From: Bradyrhizobium oropedii
Lineage (GTDB): Bacteria; Pseudomonadota; Alphaproteobacteria; Rhizobiales; Xanthobacteraceae
Length of the DNA stretch: 45,152 nt
NCBI RefSeq assembly: GCF_020889685.1
Contig: NZ_JACMYO010000055.1
Coordinates: 1 to 45,152 of the forward strand
Direction of reading: 5' to 3'
The translations under genes were made by a program, and so were the position numbers. This document shows positions 1-6,949 of the stretch, one piece after another (position 1 is the stretch's first letter; every line of letters begins with the position of its first letter). The notes under the pieces were generated by a model. The model did no database searches. It was not told the DNA's origin and worked only from the letters and a program-made list of their open reading frames with translations.

Positions 1-1
1 C

Positions 2-643
2 CCTGCCCCCGCGGCCACGACGGCGGCGGCGCGGACGTCGCCCGAGACCGGCTATGCCGACCTGTTCCGACCACCCTATGCCTCGCTCGTCGTGCTCTTC
101 ATGATCTTCAATCTATGCCAGGCATTCGGCGTCTACGGCTTCTCCAACTGGGTCCCGGCGCTGCTGGTCGAGAAGGGCATCAACGTCACCAAGAGCCTGC
201 AATATTCCTTCATCATCGCCTTCGCCTATCCGCTCGCGCCGCTGCTGGCCGCAACCTTCGCCGATCGCTTCGAACGCAAATGGATCATCTGCGGCGCGGC
301 GGTCGCGATCTCGGTGTTCGGCCTGGCCTTCTCGCAGCTTACCGAGCCGGTGCTGCTGATCTTGAGCGGCGTGCTGGTGACCGGAGCCAACATGACGCTG
401 TCCTACGCCTATCACGCCTACCAGACCGAGGTATTCCCGACCGCGATCCGTGCGCGCGCAGCCGGGCTGGTCTATTCGATGAGCCGGCTCAGCGCGACCT
501 TCTCCGGCTTCATCGTGGCGTTCATGTTGAGAGAGGCCGGCGTCAGCGGCGTGTTCGGCCTGATCACCGCGGCGATGGTCGTCGTGATCATTGCTATCGG
601 TGTCTGGGGACCTGAAGTCCGCGGCAAGCCGCTCGACGCCTAG
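2..643 (+). CDS. MFS transporter, C-terminal part (5' end outside window)
   Basis: The reading frame is open from the first bases of the window, so this is the C-terminal part of a longer gene. It encodes about 213 residues: a linker rich in Ala and Thr, then roughly six hydrophobic segments, which fits the second half of a 12-TM major facilitator. The segment TEVFPTAIRARAAG, followed by a Tyr/Ser/Arg-containing helix, resembles the conserved motif before the last helices of the metabolite:H+ symporter (sugar porter-like) branch. It should be an inner-membrane secondary transporter. The substrate cannot be read from this fragment. The stop is TAG at 641-643, with 94 bases before the next gene. 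Confidence 0.8.
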   Translation, partial: PAPAATTAAARTSPETGYADLFRPPYASLVVLFMIFNLCQAFGVYGFSNWVPALLVEKGINVTKSLQYSFIIAFAYPLAPLLAATFADRFERKWIICGAAVAISVFGLAFSQLTEPVLLILSGVLVTGANMTLSYAYHAYQTEVFPTAIRARAAGLVYSMSRLSATFSGFIVAFMLREAGVSGVFGLITAAMVVVIIAIGVWGPEVRGKPLDA

Positions 644-737
644 CTCGAAAACGCTCTCACCGCGACACACGCGGCACTTGCCGAAGCCATATTGGGTGGC
701 TACCTCTCGCTCGTCAATTTGCAGAGGTAACCCAGTC

Positions 738-1490
738 ATGTTGGACGCCGCCGTCAAGGCGCTTTCGCAAATCCTGTCGCCGCCGATGCGCACGATCCTG
801 TGGCGCTCGATCGGTCTTGCGCTGGTCTTGATCAGCGTGCTGGCGATCGGGCTGCAGCGGCTGCTCAGCTGGTTTGCCGACACTGGCGAGGTCTGGGCCG
901 AAGGCATGCTCGGCCCCAACTTCCATTCCACCCTGCACGTGCTGTCCTGGATCATCTCGATCTCGGCGGGCCTCGGCGTCGTCCTCGGCGGCATCTTCCT
1001 GATGCCCGCGATCACCTCGCTGGTGGCGAGCCTGTTCGTCGACGACGTCGCCGACCATGTCGAGCGCGAGCACTATCCGGCCGACCATCCCGGCACGGCG
1101 CTGCCGGTCACGCTCGCGACCATCGAGGGCGTCAAGACGGCGCTGCTGACCATCCTGGTCTATGTGGTCGCACTGCCGTTCGTGCTGTTCGCAGGCGCAG
1201 GCTTCATCATCTTCTTCATCGCGACCGCCTGGCTGCTCGGCCGCGAATATTTCGAGCTCGCGGCGATGCGGTTCCGCTCGCCTGATGATGCCAAGGCGAT
1301 GCGCAAGGAGAACGCGGCGACCGTGTTCACGGCCGGCCTGTTCATCGCGGCCTTCGTCTCGATCCCGATCGTCAATCTGGCGACGCCGCTGTTCGGCATG
1401 GCCTTCATGGTGCACATGTACAAGCGGCTGTCGGGCCCGCGCCGCGAATTGATCGAGCCGGCGCGACGCAGCAACGTCCGGTCGGTCTAG
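738..1490 (+). CDS. EI24/CysZ-like integral membrane protein
   Basis: A 250-residue protein starting at ATG 738, chosen because a GAGGT ribosome site lies 10 bases upstream and the hydrophobic N-terminus follows. It has several long hydrophobic segments (about residues 21-40, 68-95, 132-165 and 200-225) and a GREYFELAAMR sequence after the third, typical of the EI24/CysZ family. Family members are inner-membrane proteins; some take part in sulfate uptake (CysZ) and others have no known role. No sulfate-assimilation genes are nearby, so a sulfate function is only a family-based guess. It is convergent with the serine hydrolase gene and separated from it by a palindromic repeat. Confidence 0.75.
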   Translation: MLDAAVKALSQILSPPMRTILWRSIGLALVLISVLAIGLQRLLSWFADTGEVWAEGMLGPNFHSTLHVLSWIISISAGLGVVLGGIFLMPAITSLVASLFVDDVADHVEREHYPADHPGTALPVTLATIEGVKTALLTILVYVVALPFVLFAGAGFIIFFIATAWLLGREYFELAAMRFRSPDDAKAMRKENAATVFTAGLFIAAFVSIPIVNLATPLFGMAFMVHMYKRLSGPRRELIEPARRSNVRSV

Positions 1491-1495
1491 GGCTT

Positions 1496-1590
1496 GATCC
1501 GGAAAAGTGCATAAGCGGTTTTCCGAAAGGACCATGCTGAAGCAACGAGCTGAAGCGCGACGATGATTCAACCCAATCTCGTCGCGCTTT
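1496..1590. repeat. Palindromic intergenic repeat, family A, copy 1
   Basis: This begins GATCCGGAAAAGTG, continues with GCGGTTTTCCGAAA and a CATGCT block, and ends in a hairpin with an 11-base perfect stem (1553-1563 with 1579-1589). A clearly related element is at 25146-25228 and a shorter one at 41804-41843. The right stem ends at the stop codon of the convergent serine hydrolase gene, so it may also act as a transcription terminator or transcript end for one or both genes. Confidence 0.8.
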
Positions 1591-2812
1591 AGTCGAGGCA
1601 CTTTCTGACCGCGGACGTCAGCTCAATGGCACGCGGATCGATCAGGGTGGCCGCCCAGAGATTGGTAACGTAGCCGAAACCGACCCGCGATTCGGGGTCG
1701 GCAGCCCCGAGCGACCCTCCGCTGCCGGGATGGCCGAATGACGCTGGGCCGAGCAGGGAACTGATAGGCGGGGTCGCCCGCCAAAAGCCCAGCGACATGT
1801 TGAACAGGTTCTTCGTGTAGGGCAGCAACTCCGATGGGACGCCGTGCATGCGCGTGCGGTCGGTCTGAACCATCGTCATCGCAGCCACCGTGTCGGGCTG
1901 GAGGAGACGGATGCCGTCGACGTCGCTCACCGTTGCAGCGTACATGCGGGCGATGGAGTGGGCGTTGGCGAACATGTTCGCGGCGGGAAACTCCGCCGCC
2001 CGATAAGCCCGCGAGTGCATGTTCTCCTCGGTGACGCCGCCCACCGCCCCGGCCTTCATGAAGGCCGAACCCGGTCCGTAAACATCCTTCACCAAGGTCT
2101 CTGCCACGGCGGTGTCCAACCCCATGAGCTTGGCGAAGTCAGTCACCAGGTCCTCGGGGGAGCCGTACGGGAAGGGAGCCACCTCGAGCCGGGCAACCCG
2201 CGGCTCGATCTCTTCGGGTAGACCGATCCATGCGGAGAGCTTGAGAGGGCGGGCGATTTCCTCGGCGAAGAATGTGCCCAAGGACTTGCCCGTGATACGC
2301 CTGACGACCTCTCCGACGAGGAAGCCGAACGTCATGGCGTGGTAGAGGTGCTCCGTCCCGGGCGTCCAGAGCGGCTTCTGTATTTCCAGCGCGCGAATCA
2401 GCGGATCCCAGGCGCACGCCTCCTCGAATGTCAGCGGTGTGTCGACATACGGCAGGCCGGCTTGGTGAGAGAGCAGATACCTGACCGGCATCGTCCCCTT
2501 GCCCGCCGCGCCGAACTCCGGCCAATATCGGGTGACGGGAGCATCGAGATCGAGCAGTCCACGCTGGACAAGGAGGTGGGCGCACATTGCGGTCGCACCC
2601 TTCGTAGTCGACGCGGTGAGCGCAACCGTGTCCTGAACCCACGGACGGTTCCTGTCGCGGTCGGCCTGACCGCCCCACAGATCGACCACGGCACGCCCAT
2701 CGACGTAGACGCAGCATGCGGCGCCCAGGTCTTTTCCTGCTTTGAAGTTGGCGCGAAAGGTGTCCGCCACCTGCTCCCAGCCGTGCTCAACTACGCCATT
2801 GACGTCACTCAT
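1589..2812 (-). CDS. Serine hydrolase, class C beta-lactamase / EstB-like family
   Basis: A 407-residue protein of the beta-lactamase-related serine hydrolase family (esterase EstB, class C beta-lactamase fold). The S-x-x-K motif is STTK at residues 68-71, giving nucleophile Ser68 and base Lys71. A Tyr157 candidate sits in the YHA position of the usual YxN motif, and HPGSGGS near residue 358 is in the third-motif region. There is no signal peptide, so it is probably a cytoplasmic esterase or peptidase-like enzyme rather than a true beta-lactamase. The start has a strong GGAGG-type ribosome site. It lies 34 bases behind the DUF1048 gene and is probably co-transcribed with padR. Its substrate is unknown. 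Confidence 0.85.
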   Translation of the reverse strand: MSDVNGVVEHGWEQVADTFRANFKAGKDLGAACCVYVDGRAVVDLWGGQADRDRNRPWVQDTVALTASTTKGATAMCAHLLVQRGLLDLDAPVTRYWPEFGAAGKGTMPVRYLLSHQAGLPYVDTPLTFEEACAWDPLIRALEIQKPLWTPGTEHLYHAMTFGFLVGEVVRRITGKSLGTFFAEEIARPLKLSAWIGLPEEIEPRVARLEVAPFPYGSPEDLVTDFAKLMGLDTAVAETLVKDVYGPGSAFMKAGAVGGVTEENMHSRAYRAAEFPAANMFANAHSIARMYAATVSDVDGIRLLQPDTVAAMTMVQTDRTRMHGVPSELLPYTKNLFNMSLGFWRATPPISSLLGPASFGHPGSGGSLGAADPESRVGFGYVTNLWAATLIDPRAIELTSAVRKCLD

Positions 2813-2846
2813 TGCCTCGTGCCTCCGTCGGCCGCTCGCTGTTTCG

Positions 2847-3197
2847 TTACGGTTGGTTGCCTGCGACGCGATCGATGGCTTGGGTCAGCCGTTCGCGCTC
2901 CCGGATGATCCACTGGCCCACCGGATAGTTCCGACGAAACGCCTCGGCGAACTCCACGGGGTCTTCGCCGACGATCGCGCGGATTGGCGTCCCGCTCGCG
3001 GCGCTCTCGTCGAAGAGATCGGCAAGATCCTCCAGCATGGCCAGTAACTCGTCGCCCTTCCCGGGCCCGAAGTACATGAGGTACCGCTCCAACGCATCGA
3101 TCGCGGTGTGATAGCTTGCGGGAAGCTGCTCCGTGCGCGCCTTGTACTGCCAGTAGCGTTTCTTCTCATCGATCATCCGTGCGATGAACATGTTCAT
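2847..3197 (-). CDS. DUF1048 family protein
   Basis: A 116-residue soluble, mostly helical, charged protein starting MNMFIARMIDEKKRYW. This matches the DUF1048 family, small proteins usually encoded directly after a PadR regulator. The start is ATG 3197, whose bases overlap the padR stop (ATGA, 4 bases), which indicates translational coupling. The frame is open further upstream, but that would run into padR. Function is unknown; constant pairing with PadR suggests a role tied to that regulator or its target. No catalytic motif is visible. Confidence 0.8.
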   Translation of the reverse strand: MNMFIARMIDEKKRYWQYKARTEQLPASYHTAIDALERYLMYFGPGKGDELLAMLEDLADLFDESAASGTPIRAIVGEDPVEFAEAFRRNYPVGQWIIRERERLTQAIDRVAGNQP

Positions 3198-3523
3198 GCC
3201 TTTCTTTCCCGGAGCTGTTCGAGACGTTCCGCGAGGAAGCTCCATGTCCTCCAAAACTCCTCGAGATATTCGTGTCCCTGAGCGTTGAGCGAATAGACCT
3301 TGCGTGGTGGCCCCTTCTCGGACGGGACCTTCTCAACGGCGACGAAACCCTTTTGCTCGTTCCTGACGAGCAATGCGTAGACGGTGCCTTCGGCGATGTC
3401 GGAGAAGCCCTGCTCCCGCAAACGTGCCGTGATCTCGTAACCGTAAGCGGGCTGCACAGAGAGGATTGCGAGGACGATGCCCTCCAGCGTGCCCTTGAGC
3501 ATCTCCGTCATCTGCTTGCTCAC
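3194..3523 (-). CDS. PadR family transcriptional regulator
   Basis: A 109-residue winged-helix repressor. Residues 5-80 (MLKGTLEGIVLAILS, then GYEITARL, then EGTVYALLVR) are the PadR core, followed by the basic wing and a C-terminal helix for dimerisation. GTG 3523 is preferred over ATG 3538, because GGGGAGA lies about 6 bases before the GTG while the ATG has no ribosome site. It is the first gene of a padR-DUF1048-serine hydrolase operon. PadR proteins commonly repress their own promoter and an efflux or stress gene. The promoter upstream carries a direct repeat suited to autoregulation. Confidence 0.88.
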   Translation of the reverse strand: MSKQMTEMLKGTLEGIVLAILSVQPAYGYEITARLREQGFSDIAEGTVYALLVRNEQKGFVAVEKVPSEKGPPRKVYSLNAQGHEYLEEFWRTWSFLAERLEQLRERKA

Positions 3524-3551
3524 GAAGCATCTCCCCATCCTACTTAGTGTT

Positions 3552-3582
3552 ACTGACTACTAGTACATAGCAGCACTGACTA
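3552..3582 (-). promoter_or_regulatory. Candidate PadR operator: direct repeat TAGTCAGT
   Basis: On the minus strand TAGTCAGT occurs twice, at 3575-3582 (between -35 and -10) and 3552-3559 (just after the -10). The start-to-start distance is 23 bases, about two helical turns. A TACTAGTA palindrome (3558-3565) overlaps the second copy. Placement across the -10 is what a self-repressing regulator would use. Assignment to PadR is an inference. Confidence 0.45.
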
Positions 3583-3592
3583 GCGGTGTCAA
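3564..3592 (-). promoter_or_regulatory. sigma-70-type promoter of the padR operon
   Basis: On the minus strand TTGACA (3587-3592) is separated by exactly 17 bases from TATGTA (3564-3569). The -35 is perfect consensus and the -10 is partial. It lies 41 bases before the padR GTG start and just after the end of the upstream exporter gene. Confidence 0.6.
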
Positions 3593-3676
3593 TCTCCGCC
3601 AGGCGGCGAGAGGTAGGGGCAATTCGGAGGGACGCCGGTGGCGATTTCGGTCATCGCCTCCGATGAGAAAGGCGCG

Positions 3677-5263
3677 TCAAACAACACGGCCGCAGCTAGA
3701 CCGGATCTGAAGGCACCGATCGTGGAGAGGGCGCACGGTCGAGCGCCAATGGCACCAGCAGCAATCCTGCGATCGCACGCAGGCGAGCATCGCCCATGCC
3801 TCGTTGACGGTGAGTGCAAGCGACGCTCGCTCGACCAGCGGCCGGATGAACGCCACCGTGGCATCGTCCGGCGGACCCGGCGGACGGTTGATCAGCAACA
3901 TTGGATCGAGGCCGATCGCCTGCGCCGCGGTGATATCGCCTGCCAGCAGGCGTGCACGAAAATCCTCGCCATAGATCGGGCTTCGCCCGTAGAGGATGGT
4001 ATCGATCAAGGCGATCCCGATCGCGCCACCCAGATTGCGCATCAGGTTGAACAGTCCGCTGGCGTCGGCAACCTCCGACTCCGGCAAGTTGCCTAACGCA
4101 ATGCGCGTCGGCGGCAGCAGGCAGAACATGATCGCGACGCCGCGCATGACCTGCGGCCCGAACATCTCGCCGAAATCCGCCGTGCGCGGTTGAAAGGCAC
4201 TGAGGCCGAGACCGAACGCCAACAAGGCGAAGCCGGCGGCGGTCAGCAGAAGCGCGCCGACACGGCTTTCGAGGATTGCCGCCAGCGGCGCGGCGACGAG
4301 CTGCGCAACTCCGGTGACCAGCATGATGGTGCCGATCTCGAAGGCGTCATGACGGCGGACAAAACCGAGGAAGACCGGCATCAGATAGGTCGATCCATAC
4401 AGGCCGATGCCGAGGCAAAAGCTCAGGCCGCAACCGATCGCGAACGGGCGCCGCCTGAACAGGGTCAATCGCGCGATTGGATGCGTCACGCGGAGCGTGC
4501 GCCGGATCAGCAGCGCCATCCCGACGATGCTTCCGACCAGCAAGCTCAGGCAAAGCATCGAAAGCCAGCCGCGCTGCGGCGCTTCCTTCAGGCCGATCAT
4601 GAAGCTTGCGAGCGCTGCTGCGAGCAGGGCAAGCGACCATTTGTCGAGTCTCGACAACGCGTGGAGATGCACGCCCTCTCTCGGCAGCAGCGACGGAGTG
4701 ACCGCGGCCGCAAGCGCCCCCGGGACCACATTGATCAGGAACAGCCACGGCCACGACCAGGTTTGCGTGATCCAGCCGCCGACCACAGGTCCGACGGTCG
4801 GTGCCAGCACCGCGACGACGCCGCCGATCGTGGTGGCCACCGCATGAAGGCGCACCGGAAACAGCGTGAACACGGCAGAGAACACCGCGGGGATCAGAAC
4901 GCCACCGGAGAATCCCTGCAGCACGCGAAACACCAGCAGCACGGCAAAGCCGCCGCTGAAAGCGCAGCCGATCGACGCGATGGTGAACAGGCTCACGGCA
5001 ACGACGAACAGCCATCGCAACGACAGCACATGCGTAAACAGTCCGGTCAGCGGGATCGCGATCACCTCCGCGATCAGATAGGCGGTCTGGATCCAGCTCA
5101 TCGCCGAAGGCGAGATCGCCAGCGCACGCTGGATCGTCGGCAACGAGGTTGCGACCACCTGGATGTCGACGATCGCCATGAACATGCCGAGGCACATCAG
5201 GAGGAAGCCGGCCCAGGTCGCGGCCGATGGACTGTCGGTTCGATGCTGCGCCCGGTCGCTCAT
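3677..5263 (-). CDS. DHA2-type MFS exporter with apparent C-terminal frameshift
   Basis: A 528-residue multidrug-type transporter of the DHA2 (EmrB/QacA, 14-TM) family. Helix 1 has MFMAIVDIQVVATSLPTIQ, the usual motif with the membrane-embedded Asp, and FRVLQGFSGGVLIP is the motif C region. The start ATG 5263 overlaps the stop of the methyltransferase gene by 4 bases, making it the third gene of the polyketide operon and a candidate exporter of its product. The last 40 or so residues are Cys/Arg-rich and not membrane-like. Another frame over 3696-3800 reads LRAIAGLLLVPLALDRAP and then stops at 3696, which looks like the genuine last helix. A frameshift near 3785-3800 is therefore likely. Confidence 0.85.
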   Translation of the reverse strand: MSDRAQHRTDSPSAATWAGFLLMCLGMFMAIVDIQVVATSLPTIQRALAISPSAMSWIQTAYLIAEVIAIPLTGLFTHVLSLRWLFVVAVSLFTIASIGCAFSGGFAVLLVFRVLQGFSGGVLIPAVFSAVFTLFPVRLHAVATTIGGVVAVLAPTVGPVVGGWITQTWSWPWLFLINVVPGALAAAVTPSLLPREGVHLHALSRLDKWSLALLAAALASFMIGLKEAPQRGWLSMLCLSLLVGSIVGMALLIRRTLRVTHPIARLTLFRRRPFAIGCGLSFCLGIGLYGSTYLMPVFLGFVRRHDAFEIGTIMLVTGVAQLVAAPLAAILESRVGALLLTAAGFALLAFGLGLSAFQPRTADFGEMFGPQVMRGVAIMFCLLPPTRIALGNLPESEVADASGLFNLMRNLGGAIGIALIDTILYGRSPIYGEDFRARLLAGDITAAQAIGLDPMLLINRPPGPPDDATVAFIRPLVERASLALTVNEAWAMLACVRSQDCCWCHWRSTVRPLHDRCLQIRSSCGRVV

Positions 5264-5772
5264 GGCGTGCTGATGCGCGGCCAGGCGGAAACCGAGAGGG
5301 CGCGGGTCTCGGCGCGAATTCGGACTGCGAGCACTGCGAGATTGAGCACGGTGAAGATCAGCGCCAACGCCGGCAGATGCAGCGCGAGCGGGAGCAGCGC
5401 GATTTCACCGACGACGACGGCATAGTTCGGATGCGGGAAATATCGATATGGCCCGGATGCCACCAGCGGCGCGCCCGGCAGCACGATGATCCGCGTGGTC
5501 CATCGCGGCCCGAGCGCGGCCAAGATCCACACACGCAAGCCTTGCAACACCAGAAGAGCCGCCAGCGCAGCCAGATTGACATCCTGGTTGCGGCCAAAGA
5601 TCCACAGCGCGATCAGCCAGCCGGCGTGAACCAGCACAATGAGCGGGTAGTGATCGGCGCCGACCTCGATCGCGCCCTGCGCCAGAAGCCGCGCCGTGTT
5701 GCGGCGTGACAGCACGAGTTCGCCGAGACGCTGCAGCGTGACCAGCGCAAGGATGACCGAAGCGAAGCTCAT
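5260..5772 (-). CDS. Isoprenylcysteine carboxyl methyltransferase-like protein (BpsB type)
   Basis: A 170-residue integral membrane methyltransferase of the ICMT/PEMT-like family. Four or five hydrophobic segments are visible (about 3-18, 42-60, 66-86, 119-150). The signature GPYRYFPHPNY at residues 107-117 and the basic RIRAETRAL at 151-159 are the SAM-binding C-terminal elements of this family. The start ATG 5772 overlaps the polyketide synthase stop (ATGA). In Bacillus subtilis the neighbour of the type III polyketide synthase BpsA is the ICMT-like BpsB, which O-methylates alkylpyrones. By family and context this protein is expected to methylate the synthase product at the membrane. Confidence 0.85.
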   Translation of the reverse strand: MSFASVILALVTLQRLGELVLSRRNTARLLAQGAIEVGADHYPLIVLVHAGWLIALWIFGRNQDVNLAALAALLVLQGLRVWILAALGPRWTTRIIVLPGAPLVASGPYRYFPHPNYAVVVGEIALLPLALHLPALALIFTVLNLAVLAVRIRAETRALSVSAWPRISTP

Positions 5773-6830
5773 GCCGCGTGCCTGAGCGCAACGCAGCTGA
5801 GCGTGAAGCCGGGCCCGAGCGCCGTGAGCAGCGAGCGCGGCGGCAAGCCCCTGGCGCAGGCCCGTTCGAGGACAAAGAGCACCGTCGGCGCCGACATATT
5901 GCCGCAAGCCGCGATGACGTCGCGTTCGTGATCGAGCGTGCCCTGATCGAGCGCAAGCGCCCGCTCCAGCGCGGCGATGACCTTGGAGCCGCCGGGATGG
6001 CAGAGGAAACGGTCGATGTCGTCGATCGTCAGCTGCATCCGCGCAAGGATTTCGGCAACGGCCGACCCAAGATGATTGCGGACGAAATCCGGAATGGTGC
6101 GCTGAAAGACGACACCGAAGCCTTCCGGATCGACCGTCCAGCCCATGATGTCGAGCGTATCCGGCCAGAGCTTTTCGCCCGCCGCCTCGATCCGCGTCGC
6201 ACCGCCGTCCCCGGCGCGCAGCACGATTGCGGCGGCGCCATCGCCGAACAGGCTGGCGGCAACGATATTCGCCTTGGTGAGCTCATCGTGCCGGACCGCG
6301 AGCGTGCAGAGCTCGAGCGCAACCAGCAGCACGTTGGCACCTGGCTGCGCCTGCGCCAGCCGCGCCGCAATCGACAGGCCCGACACGCCGCCGGCACAGC
6401 CCAGACCGAACACCGGCACGCGCGACACGTCCGTCCGCAGACCGAGCTTGCCGGCGACACGTGCCTCCAGCGTCGGCGTGGCGATGCCCGTCGAGCACAC
6501 CGTGACCACGATATCGATGTCGCTGCCGGCCAAATCGGCACGCGCAATCGCCTTGCGGGCGGCGTCGACGAACAGCGCCTCCGCGCCTTCGAGGAACGCC
6601 TGCGTCCGCTCCGGCCAACCGCGCCGTTCGAGGTACCATTCGATCGGCTTGACGCCATAGCGATGCTGAATGCCGGTGTTGGCGAACAGGCTGGAGAGCG
6701 TCTCGAACTCGGGATAGCGGTCGGCGAGAAGACTGCGCGCGGCCTGAAGGACTTGTCCCTGATGGAATAGATGCGGTGGAACCGCCGTCGCCATGGAAAC
6801 AAGCGCGGCCGTCTGCTTGGTCTCGGTCAT
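5769..6830 (-). CDS. Type III polyketide synthase (chalcone synthase-like)
   Basis: A 353-residue type III polyketide synthase. The Cys-His-Asn triad is Cys145 in GLGCAGG, His278 in CHPGGSKV and Asn311 in CGNMSAPTV; the last segment distinguishes it from FabH. The start ATG 6830 has a GGAG ribosome site. The family condenses an acyl-CoA starter with malonyl-CoA units to give pyrones, resorcinols or naphthalenes. With an ICMT-like methyltransferase overlapping its stop, a BpsA-like role with fatty acyl-CoA starters and alkylpyrone or alkylresorcinol products is the best inference. The exact product cannot be read from sequence. Confidence 0.92.
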   Translation of the reverse strand: MTETKQTAALVSMATAVPPHLFHQGQVLQAARSLLADRYPEFETLSSLFANTGIQHRYGVKPIEWYLERRGWPERTQAFLEGAEALFVDAARKAIARADLAGSDIDIVVTVCSTGIATPTLEARVAGKLGLRTDVSRVPVFGLGCAGGVSGLSIAARLAQAQPGANVLLVALELCTLAVRHDELTKANIVAASLFGDGAAAIVLRAGDGGATRIEAAGEKLWPDTLDIMGWTVDPEGFGVVFQRTIPDFVRNHLGSAVAEILARMQLTIDDIDRFLCHPGGSKVIAALERALALDQGTLDHERDVIAACGNMSAPTVLFVLERACARGLPPRSLLTALGPGFTLSCVALRHAA

Positions 6831-6949
6831 CGTGGCTCCAGTTCCCCCGGTTGTGGAACCACGCGATGTGCAAAATATTTCAGACCCGGCGACATCAGTC
6901 GCGCGCTGCATTCACTATAAATTGACCCAGCGTGGTGGTGGGACGCCGG

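Noticed and set aside
1589..2812. Serine hydrolase as a beta-lactam resistance gene
   Set aside because: No signal peptide, and the second motif is not YxN; family membership alone does not support resistance.
5769..6830. Polyketide synthase as a FabH-type ketoacyl-ACP synthase III
   Set aside because: The Cys-His-Asn triad is shared, but CGNMSAPTVLFVLERA and the linked ICMT-like methyltransferase fit type III polyketide synthase; there is no fatty acid synthesis context.
6831..6949. Promoter with TATAGT (minus strand, 6914-6919) for the polyketide operon
   Set aside because: The bases at the correct distance for a -35 box read CCCACC, which is no match, so no call was made.
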